DNA of 64,000 nt from NCBI RefSeq assembly GCF_004770905.1, contig NZ_RQHT01000014.1, positions 496,001 through 560,000 on the forward strand. Reading direction: 5' to 3'. Positions within the stretch are counted from its first letter, which is position 1. Each line of letters starts with the position of its first letter. A program made the translations under genes and the position numbers. Source of the stretch: Leptospira bandrabouensis (GTDB lineage Bacteria > Spirochaetota > Leptospiria > Leptospirales > Leptospiraceae). Positions 24,205 through 32,904 of this stretch are shown piece by piece. Below the pieces are notes generated by a model, which saw nothing but the letters and a program-made list of their open reading frames with translations, searched no databases and was not told the DNA's origin.

Positions 24205-25821
24205 ATGAAACTAAAAAATATACTTATTTTTTTTCTTATCACCACTCCTCTTCTTGCTAAAGAGGTTAAAGTTGAGAATGCTTATATTAAATATACATCC
24301 TCATCAACTTCCGTTGTTTATCTCACCCTAAACAATGGAACAAACAGCGATAAAAAACTCATCCAAACCAAATCAGACATTGCAAATCGAGTCGAGTTAT
24401 ACGCAATGTTACCCTCTGATTCGGGAATGAAAATGGTTCCTGTTTCAGAAATTGTCATTCCTAAAAATGGTACAACACAACTCACTCCCAGAGGATATCA
24501 TATCATGCTCTTTGGAATCAAATCTCCTCTGAAGCAAAAAGAATCCTTTCCTTTTCGATTTGTTTTTTCTGACGGAACAGAAATTCTCACAAATATCTCT
24601 GTAGCAACTTCTTTATCAAACAAAGATACAAATAATAAACAGGTAACTTCATCCTTAAAAAAAGAAGAATCTGTTTTGGTAAATAATGGAACACAGAATG
24701 CAGATGAAACTGAGATGTCCAATTTTGATCCCAATGCACAAACAAACGATGACCATTCGGAACATGATCATTCTGGACACGAAGGACATGAACACCACAA
24801 CCGTGCCGATATGTTAGCACCGGCAGGAATCATGAATCCACACATCCATGAAAAAGGAAAGTGGATGATTGATTATCGTTATATGGGAATGAAAATGTGG
24901 GGACTACAATCAGGAAGCACTGGACTCAGTGATCTTGGAACATTATATTTTCCATTTACAGATCCTACGGTTGCTATGCCCACAGGGAGTTTGATTACCA
25001 ACTCTCCCATCGGAACCACTTTACCCATTTTATCAGCTAACAAGTATAACTATATGTCTGTTCCCACTGATATGGTTATGGAAATGAACATGGTAAGTGC
25101 TATGACTTCTATATCAGACAAATGGATGATCATGTTTATGGTTCCTGCAGTGAAAAACAAAATGACAATGTTATCTAGTAATTTTGATCGTGCACCTATG
25201 AGTTCTGCGGGGATTGGTGATGTTAGTTTTAGCACAGCCTATCGATTGATAAAAACGGAACATCAGAACTTTTTTACAGGGATGGGAATTTCACTTCCGA
25301 CAGGTTCTATTGATGAAAGAGACAATATGCCTATGATGGGAAAACAAAAAGTTCCTTACAACATGCAACCAGGTGTTGGAACCTATAGTTTATTACCACA
25401 ACTATCGTATAACGGAAATTACAAGAGAATTTCTTGGGGTGCACAATCTCAAGCAAGTTTACGTATCGGTAAAAATGATAATAACTACAGATTTGGAAAT
25501 CGATACGAAATTTCTGGATGGTTATCATTCCTTGTTCATGAAAGTACATCTATTTCCGTTCGTGTAGCGAAACAAAGGTGGTTGAACCTCCAAGGAATGG
25601 ATGCAACTCTCGATCCAAAGATGGATCCACAAAACGATCCCTTTCGCCAAGGGGGAATGCGAAGTGACCTACTCATCGGCGTTAACTTCCTCATAACAAA
25701 TGGAATATTCCAAGGTGCCCGATTTGGTTTTGAATATGGAAAACCATTTCATCAAAACTTAAATGGACCTCAACTTGCAACAAGAGAGCTCATCAATGTA
25801 TTTGCATCGTTTACTTTCTAA
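24205..25821 (+). CDS. Fusion of a PCuAC-like copper domain, a His-rich linker and an outer-membrane-type domain
   Basis: 538 residues with a signal peptide ('ILIFFLITTPLLA'). Residues about 20-135 form a PCu(A)C/DUF461-like domain with 'VPVSEIVIPKNGTTQLTPRG' and the copper ligands 'YHIMLFG'; the first ligand His (usually in 'VELH') is Tyr here ('VELYAM'). A linker near 175-198 is rich in His and Asp ('HSEHDHSGHEGHEHH'). The rest (about 203-538) opens with 'APAGIMNPHIHEKGKWM' and looks like a barrel-type protein related to a family found with copper systems, with Met-rich 'YMGMKMWG'. It probably handles copper at the outer membrane, perhaps supplying NosZ; this is inferred from the domains and neighbours. 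Confidence 0.78.
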   Translation: MKLKNILIFFLITTPLLAKEVKVENAYIKYTSSSTSVVYLTLNNGTNSDKKLIQTKSDIANRVELYAMLPSDSGMKMVPVSEIVIPKNGTTQLTPRGYHIMLFGIKSPLKQKESFPFRFVFSDGTEILTNISVATSLSNKDTNNKQVTSSLKKEESVLVNNGTQNADETEMSNFDPNAQTNDDHSEHDHSGHEGHEHHNRADMLAPAGIMNPHIHEKGKWMIDYRYMGMKMWGLQSGSTGLSDLGTLYFPFTDPTVAMPTGSLITNSPIGTTLPILSANKYNYMSVPTDMVMEMNMVSAMTSISDKWMIMFMVPAVKNKMTMLSSNFDRAPMSSAGIGDVSFSTAYRLIKTEHQNFFTGMGISLPTGSIDERDNMPMMGKQKVPYNMQPGVGTYSLLPQLSYNGNYKRISWGAQSQASLRIGKNDNNYRFGNRYEISGWLSFLVHESTSISVRVAKQRWLNLQGMDATLDPKMDPQNDPFRQGGMRSDLLIGVNFLITNGIFQGARFGFEYGKPFHQNLNGPQLATRELINVFASFTF

Positions 25822-25842
25822 AAAATAGTTTCTATTTTTTTT
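25820..25842 (+). terminator. AT-only terminator hairpin
   Basis: AAAAAATAG (25820-25828) pairs with CTATTTTTT (25832-25840) and runs into further T. The stem has few GC pairs, so it is a modest terminator for the fusion gene. It overlaps the last base of that gene's stop codon. Confidence 0.55.
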
Positions 25843-25862
25843 GGACGCACATCTCCGGCTCG

Positions 25863-25926
25863 CCGCTGCAATCTTTCCTTTCAGGAAAGGATTTCCGCTT
25901 TGATCCGGGGCGCGGGATTTGAATTC
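25863..25926 (+). repeat. Dispersed intergenic repeat, copy B
   Basis: The compact copy of the element: CCGCTGCAATCT, then the short hairpin CTTTCCTTTCAGGAAAG, then GATTTCCGCT, and the ending GGATTTGAATTC. It shares its ends with copy A. It lies between the copper fusion gene terminator and the GNAT gene; no ORF is seen in it. Confidence 0.7.
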
Positions 25927-26007
25927 TCTATTGACGAACCTAACATATCTTAAAAAAATTTGGTTAAACTCTTATTTTTATTTAGGGACTCAATTAGTTT
26001 TTTTCTT

Positions 26008-26619
26008 ATGACAAATACAAACCTAACCATTCGTAAGGCAATTCCCAATGATGTAGAAACCATCGTTCCACTTATCTATGCTTCTGGACCCAAAGCATGG
26101 ACTTATGTATTTAGAGAAGGAAATAAAACTCCCTTTGATTTTTTAAACTCATCTTTTATCAAACGTGGCAACACAGTATCGTATACCAACCATTATGTGG
26201 CAGAGCTAAGTGGCAAAGTGGTTGGGTCTATACTTTCTTATACGCAACCTAGTTTTTTAGTTTTAACAGCTGGCACAGCACTTCGTATCCTGTCCGTTTA
26301 CAAATGGAATGCACCGAAAGTCATGGCACGAGGTCTCAAAACAGAAACCATCATCCAACCTCCGAAATCAGGATGTTTGTACTTAGGTCATATCGCTGTT
26401 TTGGAAACGGAAAGAAACAAAGGAATCGCAAAACAAATGATCGAATTTATGATCACGAACAATCAAAAATACAAAACCATTTCTTTGGATGTTTCTGCAG
26501 AAAACAAACCAGCAATTTCCCTCTATCAAAAACTAGGTTTTGAAATCAAAGATACAAGACATCCTTTAGGTTGGGAAGGAATCATTCCCTCCCATCATTA
26601 TATGGAAAAACAAATTTAA
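26008..26619 (+). CDS. GNAT-family N-acetyltransferase
   Basis: 203 residues from the ATG at 26008 (MTNTNLTIRKAI); the longer frame from 25960 starts with a hydrophobic lead that does not fit the family. The acetyl-CoA binding region 'LGHIAVLETERNKGIAKQM' and the closing 'AISLYQKLGFE' are classic. The target is unknown; GNAT proteins acetylate small amines, antibiotics or protein N-termini. It is 11 bases before a PhyH-family gene, and the two are probably co-transcribed. Confidence 0.87.
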   Translation: MTNTNLTIRKAIPNDVETIVPLIYASGPKAWTYVFREGNKTPFDFLNSSFIKRGNTVSYTNHYVAELSGKVVGSILSYTQPSFLVLTAGTALRILSVYKWNAPKVMARGLKTETIIQPPKSGCLYLGHIAVLETERNKGIAKQMIEFMITNNQKYKTISLDVSAENKPAISLYQKLGFEIKDTRHPLGWEGIIPSHHYMEKQI

Positions 26620-26630
26620 TTTTTTTTCGC

Positions 26631-27389
26631 ATGCAAAACATTGATGCAAAAGTAAAAACCCAATTGGAAACATTGGGTTTTTATTTGTTTCCGAATTTCC
26701 TAGCACTGGACAAACTTAAAATACTCAAAGAGATTCTCCTTCGTTCCAATGCCGAATGGTCCAAAGAATTTTATCATTCAAAAAATGTGAATAGCGCTTA
26801 TCTAACTTCTACAAAATTCACAAAAGACAAAAAAGATAGAGAGACACTTTTTCAATTCATTGGATCTGACGCCTTACTAGAAATTGGTAAGATAGTTTTT
26901 GATGGCCCAATGTATTTTCTCAACACACAAATCTTTTTTAATCCGGAAGATCCAAACAAACTTCCTTATTGGCATCGGGACATCCAATACATGGGGATTC
27001 CAGAGAGGGAACAATCGGAACGAATCCAAAAAGATTTTGTTTGGCACTTTCGAATTCCTTTAGAAAAAGATCCTGGGATTTGGTTGGTTCCGGGATCTCA
27101 CAAACGTTGGGACACCAAAGAGGAACGAAACATTCGTTTGGAATTAGAAGGAAAGAAGAATCATGAAGAAATAACCAACCAAATCCTAATCCCTCATAAT
27201 CCAGGAGATTTACTTGTGTTTTCGGCTCATCTCATCCACAAAGGCAATTACGATACGAACCGATTTTCTTTTGATATCTTATACACAAACTTTCCAGAAA
27301 AAAAAGAAACCGCCGATCACTGGGATCATTTTCCAAAGAACGACGAATGCAAATACCTAGAAAATCATTCTCTCTTTCATTTGGTTTAA
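26631..27389 (+). CDS. Phytanoyl-CoA dioxygenase (PhyH) family protein
   Basis: 252 residues from the ATG at 26631 (MQNIDAKV). Fe(II)/2-oxoglutarate-dependent oxygenase pattern: the iron ligands 'HRD' in 'PYWHRDIQYMG' and a later His in 'AHLIHKGNY', with the 2-oxoglutarate-binding Arg in 'DTNRFSF', and 'GIWLVPGSHKRW' typical of PhyH. The substrate is not predictable. It is preceded by a GNAT gene and followed by a 300-base intergenic stretch with a repeat and an operator. Confidence 0.85.
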   Translation: MQNIDAKVKTQLETLGFYLFPNFLALDKLKILKEILLRSNAEWSKEFYHSKNVNSAYLTSTKFTKDKKDRETLFQFIGSDALLEIGKIVFDGPMYFLNTQIFFNPEDPNKLPYWHRDIQYMGIPEREQSERIQKDFVWHFRIPLEKDPGIWLVPGSHKRWDTKEERNIRLELEGKKNHEEITNQILIPHNPGDLLVFSAHLIHKGNYDTNRFSFDILYTNFPEKKETADHWDHFPKNDECKYLENHSLFHLV

Positions 27390-27411
27390 ACATTTTTCCG
27401 GTAACATAATA

Positions 27412-27552
27412 ATCCTGCGCCAGCGATGGCAGCGGAAATCCTTTCTTTACTGAATCGATTTTCTATTGAAAAAACAATTGGGAAAGATTGGAGCGAAGAG
27501 CGCGGTCGGTTGCAAAATGATATTTTTGCCTGAGATAGATTCGAGGCGCCCC
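27412..27552 (-). repeat. Dispersed intergenic repeat, copy C (inverted, diverged)
   Basis: Read on the minus strand it gives the blocks CGCTCCAATCTTTCC (27481-27495) and AGAAAGGATTTCCGCT (27431-27446), matching the two halves of copies A and B but separated by 34 bases. The gap 27390-27690 holds this repeat, the PadR operator and promoter, and no ORF that I can support. Confidence 0.55.
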
Positions 27553-27660
27553 AAAAAACTAGAACAAAAGTTTACACGCAGACATTTTTATCTAAAATCA
27601 AATTGATTTATAAATTTGGAATTAAATTTAGAATTACAATTTAATTTATATAATTGACTA

Positions 27661-27684
27661 TCAAATTACGATATCGTAATTTGA
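27661..27684. promoter_or_regulatory. 24-bp perfect palindrome, probable PadR operator
   Basis: The half-site TCAAATTACGAT is followed by its exact reverse complement, so the palindrome is perfect over 24 bases with no spacer. It ends six bases before the padR ATG. A TATAAT at 27649-27654 just upstream, and alternatively TTGACT (27654-27659) with TAATTT (27677-27682), offer -10 and -35 elements that the site would overlap. Autoregulation of padR-chrA is the natural reading. Confidence 0.8.
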
Positions 27685-27690
27685 TTTTGA

Positions 27691-27990
27691 ATGCGAATTA
27701 ATGAGTTTTTTTCAAGTTTTATCAAAATCCATATTTTACATCACTGTGAAAAGGAAGAGATTTATGGAGTTTGGATGATGGAAGAACTAAAGGAACATGG
27801 ATACAAAATTAGCCCTGGTTCTTTATACCCTCTTTTAAAAAACTTAGAAGAAAAAGGACTCATAAGGTATCGCATAGAACAATTAGGAAAAGTAAAACGT
27901 AAGTTCTATCGAATCACACCGAAAGGAAAAAAAGAATTGGCTGCGGCAAAAACCAAACTAAAGGAATTAATCGGAGAGATACTAAATTAA
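27691..27990 (+). CDS. PadR-family transcriptional regulator
   Basis: 99 residues. The winged-helix domain shows 'IYGVWMMEELKEHGYKISPG', 'SLYPLLKNLEEKGLIRY' and 'KFYRITPKGKKEL', the classic PadR pattern; it is short, with just a helix after the wing. The start at 27691 begins 'MRINEFFSSFIKIHILHH', in line with relatives. No Shine-Dalgarno is visible because the palindrome occupies that place, so the message may be leaderless. PadR genes next to chrA are a known pairing, so the regulator probably controls the chromate transporter 49 bases downstream. Confidence 0.9.
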   Translation: MRINEFFSSFIKIHILHHCEKEEIYGVWMMEELKEHGYKISPGSLYPLLKNLEEKGLIRYRIEQLGKVKRKFYRITPKGKKELAAAKTKLKELIGEILN

Positions 27991-28039
27991 TTATGCACCG
28001 TAATCAATTTTTATATAATACTAAAAGGAAATCGAAAAA

Positions 28040-29209
28040 ATGAAATATTTTGAAGTATTTTTTACTGCACTCAAACTCGGCTGTACTTCGTTTGGTGGTC
28101 CAATTGCACACTTAAGTTATTTTCATGATGAATATGTAACCAAAAAAAAATGGATTAGTGCACATGCTTACGCTGATTTGGTAGCCCTTTGTCAATTTTT
28201 ACCTGGACCTGCTAGTAGCCAAGTAGGGATGGCCATTGGACTTTCAAGAGCAGGACTACTTGGCTCGATTCTTTCTTGGATTGGATTTACTTTGCCTTCC
28301 ACAATCATCTTAATTCTTTTTGGACTTGGAATATCAACCTTAGATGTTACTAAACAAAATCATTGGCTTCATGGATTAAAAGTGGTAGCGGTGGCGGTAG
28401 TTGCGCAGGCCATCTTAGGAATGGGGAAAAAACTTTGTCCCGATAAAGAACGAATTACAATCGCCATTTTAACAAGCGTTATCCTACTTTTCTTTTCTTC
28501 AGCCTTCTTACAAGTTGCTATTCTGATTTTTTTTGGTATCTTCGGAATATTCTTTTTTAAATCCTCTTCAGACCTTCCGCATGAACCCTTACACAAAGGA
28601 AATAAATCAATAGGATTAGGATTTTTGGTTTTATTTTTTGTATTACTATTATCTCTTCCTTTCTTAAGAGAATTACTTCCAAACCAAACAATCAAGCTAG
28701 TTGATAGTTTTTACCGTGCCGGAGCGTTAGTATTTGGTGGTGGACATGTTGTTCTTCCTTTATTACAAGCAGAAGTTGTTCCTTCCGGATGGGTAAATAA
28801 CGATCTGTTTTTAGCAGGGTATGGAATCTCCAATGCAATCCCCGGCCCATTGTTTGCATTCAGTAGTTATTTAGGTGCAGTTTCAAGTGTAGAACCAAAT
28901 GGCTGGATGGGAGCTATCATTTGTTTGGTGGCTGCATTTTTACCTTCTTTTCTTTTGATTGTAGGTGTATTACCATTTTGGGAAACACTCCGAAGTAATC
29001 CCAAGATTCGTAAATCCATGTTAGGGATCAATGCGGCTGTTGTGGGAATATTACTTGCTGCTCTTTACCAACCAGTTTGGACAAATGCTATTTTTTCTCC
29101 TAAAGATTTTGCTTTGGTAATCTTTTGTTTTTTGTTTTTAGAATATTGGAAAACTCCTTCCTGGGTGGTGGTACTTGCTACAGTTTTGATAAGTTTCTTT
29201 ATTTATTAA
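28040..29209 (+). CDS. chrA: Chromate transporter ChrA (two CHR domains)
   Basis: 389 residues, the length of two-domain CHR proteins. Two CHR repeats: the first with 'GCTSFGGPIAHLSYFHDEYV' and 'FLPGPASSQVGMAIG', the second with 'RAGALVFGGGHVVLPLLQAE' and 'AIPGPLFAFSSYLG'. It has roughly 10-12 membrane helices and is predicted to export chromate by antiport. It follows the padR gene and operator, suggesting induction by chromate or a related signal. No sulfate-assimilation gene is next to it. Confidence 0.92.
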   Translation: MKYFEVFFTALKLGCTSFGGPIAHLSYFHDEYVTKKKWISAHAYADLVALCQFLPGPASSQVGMAIGLSRAGLLGSILSWIGFTLPSTIILILFGLGISTLDVTKQNHWLHGLKVVAVAVVAQAILGMGKKLCPDKERITIAILTSVILLFFSSAFLQVAILIFFGIFGIFFFKSSSDLPHEPLHKGNKSIGLGFLVLFFVLLLSLPFLRELLPNQTIKLVDSFYRAGALVFGGGHVVLPLLQAEVVPSGWVNNDLFLAGYGISNAIPGPLFAFSSYLGAVSSVEPNGWMGAIICLVAAFLPSFLLIVGVLPFWETLRSNPKIRKSMLGINAAVVGILLAALYQPVWTNAIFSPKDFALVIFCFLFLEYWKTPSWVVVLATVLISFFIY

Positions 29210-29273
29210 TAAAAGAATCAGAACAAACAGGATCAACAATGGTTTTAAATTAGTCATTGATTTCTAAGATAAC

Positions 29274-29789
29274 ATGGAAAAATCATTCACTATGAAAGAT
29301 TTTTTCTTAAGAAACAATGCTTATCATATTTGGGCCACAAATCTTATGTACGCTTCCATCGATTCTCTTTTGGATGAAGATTACAAAAAAGATGTAGGCC
29401 TATTTTTTAAATCCATTCATGGAACACTCAACCATTTGTTACTTGTGGAAAAAGTTTGGTATTCACGTCTGGTGGGAGAAATATACATCCCATCTTCTTT
29501 AGCCGAAGAAATTGAAACAGATCGCCAAACACTAAAAGGTCGAATGATCCAAAGTTTAGAATTATGGAATTCTTGGCTCACTGGCCTTGACAATTCCATC
29601 TGGGAATCTAAATTTCGTTATAAAACCATGAGAGGGTTTGAAGCAGAACTTATTTTTTGCGACGTGATACAACATAATTTTAACCACAGGACCCATCATA
29701 GAGGACAAATTACTGCCGCCATATCACAATTAGGTGGAGAATCTCCAGAAATTGATTATGTTTATTACTTACAAACCAAAGGGAAATAG
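29274..29789 (+). CDS. DinB-family protein
   Basis: 171 residues of the DinB/YfiT four-helix metalloenzyme superfamily. The metal ligands appear as 'GTLNHLLLVEKVW' and 'HNFNHRTHHRGQI', with a conserved Tyr/Trp-rich N-terminus ('NNAYHIWATNLMY'). Family members may act as thiol-dependent transferases; the exact substrate is unknown. The following gene begins one base after its stop codon, so the genes from here to 31260 look like one operon. Confidence 0.87.
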   Translation: MEKSFTMKDFFLRNNAYHIWATNLMYASIDSLLDEDYKKDVGLFFKSIHGTLNHLLLVEKVWYSRLVGEIYIPSSLAEEIETDRQTLKGRMIQSLELWNSWLTGLDNSIWESKFRYKTMRGFEAELIFCDVIQHNFNHRTHHRGQITAAISQLGGESPEIDYVYYLQTKGK

Positions 29790-29790
29790 T

Positions 29791-30207
29791 ATGTGGAATC
29801 CTTCCAAAAAACTCAGAACTATCGCATGTAAAATCTTAATCATTTTATTTTCCATGACAACGATCTTTCATATCTTTGCACTTTTACAAGTGGTCCCTTT
29901 CCAATACCTTTGGGGTGGAAGACTCGGTAGTGTTAAGGAAATGTATTTAATGGAATCGGTTTCTCTTTTTGTGACTGCTTTCTTTTTAGGTTCAAGTATT
30001 TTATATTCCCGTTACTTAAACCAAGGTTTGGTGCCATTTTGGACTAGAATTGTTTTTGGATTTGTTGGTACAATTTTTTTACTAAACACAATAGGGAATC
30101 TAGTTGCCGTCACGGATTTAGAAACTTTACTGGCAACACCGGTCACAGCCATTATATCAATAATTTGTTTCTCACTAGTATCAAAATATGAAAATAAGAC
30201 AAGCTAA
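29791..30207 (+). CDS. Small membrane protein with four predicted helices
   Basis: 138 residues from the ATG at 29791; an earlier in-frame ATG at 29734 is inside the DinB gene. Hydrophobic helices at about 12-30, 47-67, 80-103 and 108-132. It has no recognisable motif and I cannot name a family. It is one base after DinB and overlaps the next GNAT gene by 20 bases, so it is co-translated with them. Confidence 0.7.
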   Translation: MWNPSKKLRTIACKILIILFSMTTIFHIFALLQVVPFQYLWGGRLGSVKEMYLMESVSLFVTAFFLGSSILYSRYLNQGLVPFWTRIVFGFVGTIFLLNTIGNLVAVTDLETLLATPVTAIISIICFSLVSKYENKTS

Positions 30208-30637
30208 CTATAAAGACGTATCCAAAATTACCCCTGTTTTCGATGAATATAGACAATTCTATGGGCAACCAACCAACATAACAGGTGCAAATCGCTTTCT
30301 GCAGGACAGAATGGAACATGCGCAGTCCATTATATTTTTAGCAGAAGATCCGAACACTGGAGAAATTGCAGGATTTACACAACTTTATCCTGTATTTTCT
30401 TCCATTTCCATGCAAAGATCTTATATTCTGAATGACCTTTTTGTGAAAAGTAAATTCCGCAAACAAGGTATCGCCAAACAACTGATTGCCGAAGCTAAAT
30501 CCTTTACCAAAACAAATTCTGCTAAAGGATTAGAACTTTCTACTTCCACCCACAACAAAGAAGCTCGTGATTTGTATACCAAGGAAGGATTTGAACAGGA
30601 AACCGAATTTTTGACTTACTTTTGGAAGTCTGTTTAA
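30188..30637 (+). CDS. GNAT-family N-acetyltransferase
   Basis: 149 residues. 'LNDLFVKSKFRKQGIAKQLI' is the acetyl-CoA binding motif A and 'EARDLYTKEGFEQ' the closing motif B. The start overlaps the end of the previous gene (20 bases). The target amine is unknown. With DinB, the membrane protein and PaiB it forms a four-gene unit of unclear purpose. Confidence 0.88.
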   Translation: MKIRQANYKDVSKITPVFDEYRQFYGQPTNITGANRFLQDRMEHAQSIIFLAEDPNTGEIAGFTQLYPVFSSISMQRSYILNDLFVKSKFRKQGIAKQLIAEAKSFTKTNSAKGLELSTSTHNKEARDLYTKEGFEQETEFLTYFWKSV

Positions 30638-30654
30638 TTTAGGAGAAGGACATA

Positions 30655-31260
30655 GTGTACATCCCAGAACATTTTTTAATGGAAACAGAATTCATTTACC
30701 AATCCATCGAAGAGAATCCCTTTTCAATCCTGGTATCGGAATCAAAAAATGTGATGGAAGCAACACATTTACCTCTCCTACTTTCAGACGACAAACAAAG
30801 TTTAGTGGGTCATTTTGCAAAACCTAACCCACAAAAGGAAAGTGTGGGTAAAGAGGTTCTTTGTATTTTTTCTGGTCCACATTGTTATATTTCTCCGACT
30901 TGGTATGAAACAGACCGATCCGTTCCAACTTGGAATTTTACCGCAGTGCATGTAAGGGGAATCTTAAATATCGTAGATGATCCCGAAAAAATCCAAAGGA
31001 GTTTGATTACCTTAGTCAATCGTTTCGAATCCAAAGACTCTAAGTATCAAATTAATTCTGTAGATACCAATTATATAGAAGGATTAAAAAAAGGGATTGT
31101 TCCTTTTGAAATCAAAATCACACATATCGAAGGCAAACAGAAATTAAGCCAAAATCATTCGATAGAAAGGCGAAATCTCGTGATCTCAAATTTAGAATTG
31201 ATGCCAGGCGAAAATGAAAAAGCGATTGCATCTTTAATGAGAAAAAGTCTAAATCAATAA
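30655..31260 (+). CDS. PaiB-family FMN-binding protein
   Basis: 201 residues starting at GTG (30655) with a good Shine-Dalgarno (AGGAG) ahead. 'MYIPEHFLM' at the start, 'THLPLLLSDDKQSLVGHFAK', and 'YISPTWYETDRSVPTWNF' are characteristic of PaiB, a small split-barrel FMN-binding family. In Bacillus, PaiB is a negative regulator of sporulation and protease genes, but elsewhere its role is uncertain. A terminator follows at 31265-31290. Confidence 0.9.
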   Translation: MYIPEHFLMETEFIYQSIEENPFSILVSESKNVMEATHLPLLLSDDKQSLVGHFAKPNPQKESVGKEVLCIFSGPHCYISPTWYETDRSVPTWNFTAVHVRGILNIVDDPEKIQRSLITLVNRFESKDSKYQINSVDTNYIEGLKKGIVPFEIKITHIEGKQKLSQNHSIERRNLVISNLELMPGENEKAIASLMRKSLNQ

Positions 31261-31264
31261 TCTC

Positions 31265-31290
31265 ACAATCCAAAGATTGTAATTTATCTC
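31265..31290 (+). terminator. Weak terminator hairpin
   Basis: ACAATC (31265-31270) pairs with GATTGT (31275-31280) across CAAA, then AATTT and, a little further, a longer T run at 31292-31298. It follows the PaiB stop by four bases. Confidence 0.5.
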
Positions 31291-31340
31291 GTTTTTTTCT
31301 ATGATTAGATAATTTAGAAATTTAGATTACGAATTTAACC

Positions 31341-32903
31341 TTGAAACTAGAACTAAACGTCAGAGTCACACCAGAGATTGCATCCAATCCAGATCATTTG
31401 TTGCAATTTGTATCTAAACAGAACAAAATTCCTAAATCTGATATCAATCATATTGAATGTACTTCTCGGTCGATTGATGCCAGACAAAAAAATGTATTTT
31501 TCCAATTACGATTGGATGTTTATATAAAAGAAGAATTCATTCCTCTTGAATATCCGATTCCACAGTTTCCCAATGTAAGTTTAGAAGAACCAGTGATTAT
31601 CATTGGAGCTGGTCCTGCTGGACTCTTTGCCGCCTTACGAGTCTTAGAGTTAGGAAAAAAACCTATCATCCTCGAACGTGGGAAAAATGTCAAAGAAAGA
31701 GTGGAAGATTTGCGAGGAATCAACGTACACCATATCGTCAATGAAGATTCCAATTATTGTTTTGGAGAAGGAGGAGCTGGAACTTATTCGGATGGAAAAC
31801 TCTATACTAGATCCAAAAAACGAGGGAACGTTCGAAAAGTTTTAGAATACTTGGTTACATTTGGTGCCACAAAACAAATATTAGTTGATGCTCATCCTCA
31901 CATTGGAACAAACAAACTTCCGCGTATTATACAAAATATCAGAGAGTGTATTCTTGCCGCAGGAGGTGAGATACACTTTAAAACTCGGATCACAGATTTG
32001 ATTCTCTCTGGAAATTCCATTACTGGTGTAAAATCTGCATCTGGTGATAAGTGGATGGCAAAAAATGTAATCATAGCCACAGGCCATTCAGGAAGAGAAA
32101 TGTTTCAACTTCTATATGAAAAAGGAATTCAAATCCAAACAAAACCTCTTGCCATCGGTGTGCGAGTAGAACATCCACAAAGTTTAATTGATTCTATCCA
32201 ATACCACTGTGATGTCAAAAATCCCCTTTTACCGGCATCTGAATATTCTCTTGTTAAACAAATCAACGGCAGAGGTGTTTATAGTTTTTGTATGTGCCCA
32301 GGTGGAGTGATTGCACCATGCGCCACCAAACCGGGCGAAGTTGTCACCAATGGTTGGTCAAGTGCCGAACGTTCTCGTCCTACCGCTAATTCTGGAATCG
32401 TAGTAGAACTTAGAATCGATGATTTTAAATCATTTGATTCTTACGGTGTTTTTTCTGCTCTTCAATACCAATCTTCAATTGAACAAAAAGCTTTTGTCAT
32501 GAATGGTGGGACACAAAAAGCACCTGCACAACGAATGGTAGATTTTACAAAAAATAAAATTTCAGATGACCTTCCTAAAACTTCTTACACACCAGGACTT
32601 GTTTCTGTATCGTTATCAGAGTTACTTCCTCCACTCATTGCCGATTCTTTAAAAAAGGGATTCCAAGAATTTGAATCATCAATGAAAGGATACTTCACAA
32701 ATGAAGCCATCATCCATGCTCCAGAAACAAGAACCTCTTCTCCCATTCAAGTGCCGAGAAATCCAGAAACATTGGAACACATTCAAATCAAAGGATTGTT
32801 TCCTTGTGGAGAAGGAGCAGGTTACGCTGGAGGAATTGTTTCAGCTGCTATCGATGGAATGAAATGTGCAGAAGCGGCACTCACCGGTAGTTTTACCAAA
32901 TAA
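31341..32903 (+). CDS. FAD-dependent oxidoreductase (COG2509 type)
   Basis: 520 residues beginning with TTG. The FAD-binding Rossmann motif 'VIIIGAGPAGLFAALRVLEL' (about residue 86) is followed by 'CFGEGGAGTYSDGKLYTRSK', a hallmark of this uncharacterised dehydrogenase family, and ends with 'GLFPCGEGAGYAGGIVSAA'. The N-terminal 80 residues form an extra domain typical of this group. The substrate is unknown. It precedes the DUF2079 gene by one base. Confidence 0.88.
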   Translation: MKLELNVRVTPEIASNPDHLLQFVSKQNKIPKSDINHIECTSRSIDARQKNVFFQLRLDVYIKEEFIPLEYPIPQFPNVSLEEPVIIIGAGPAGLFAALRVLELGKKPIILERGKNVKERVEDLRGINVHHIVNEDSNYCFGEGGAGTYSDGKLYTRSKKRGNVRKVLEYLVTFGATKQILVDAHPHIGTNKLPRIIQNIRECILAAGGEIHFKTRITDLILSGNSITGVKSASGDKWMAKNVIIATGHSGREMFQLLYEKGIQIQTKPLAIGVRVEHPQSLIDSIQYHCDVKNPLLPASEYSLVKQINGRGVYSFCMCPGGVIAPCATKPGEVVTNGWSSAERSRPTANSGIVVELRIDDFKSFDSYGVFSALQYQSSIEQKAFVMNGGTQKAPAQRMVDFTKNKISDDLPKTSYTPGLVSVSLSELLPPLIADSLKKGFQEFESSMKGYFTNEAIIHAPETRTSSPIQVPRNPETLEHIQIKGLFPCGEGAGYAGGIVSAAIDGMKCAEAALTGSFTK

Positions 32904-32904
32904 A

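Noticed and set aside
24760..24800. His/Asp-rich tandem sequence as a DNA repeat or CRISPR-like array
   Set aside because: It is a coding His-rich linker of the copper fusion protein; there are no regular spacers and no repeat unit of fixed length.
28369..28695. Minus-strand open frame of about 108 codons inside chrA
   Set aside because: It is antisense to conserved CHR repeats and Lys-rich low complexity, so not a gene.
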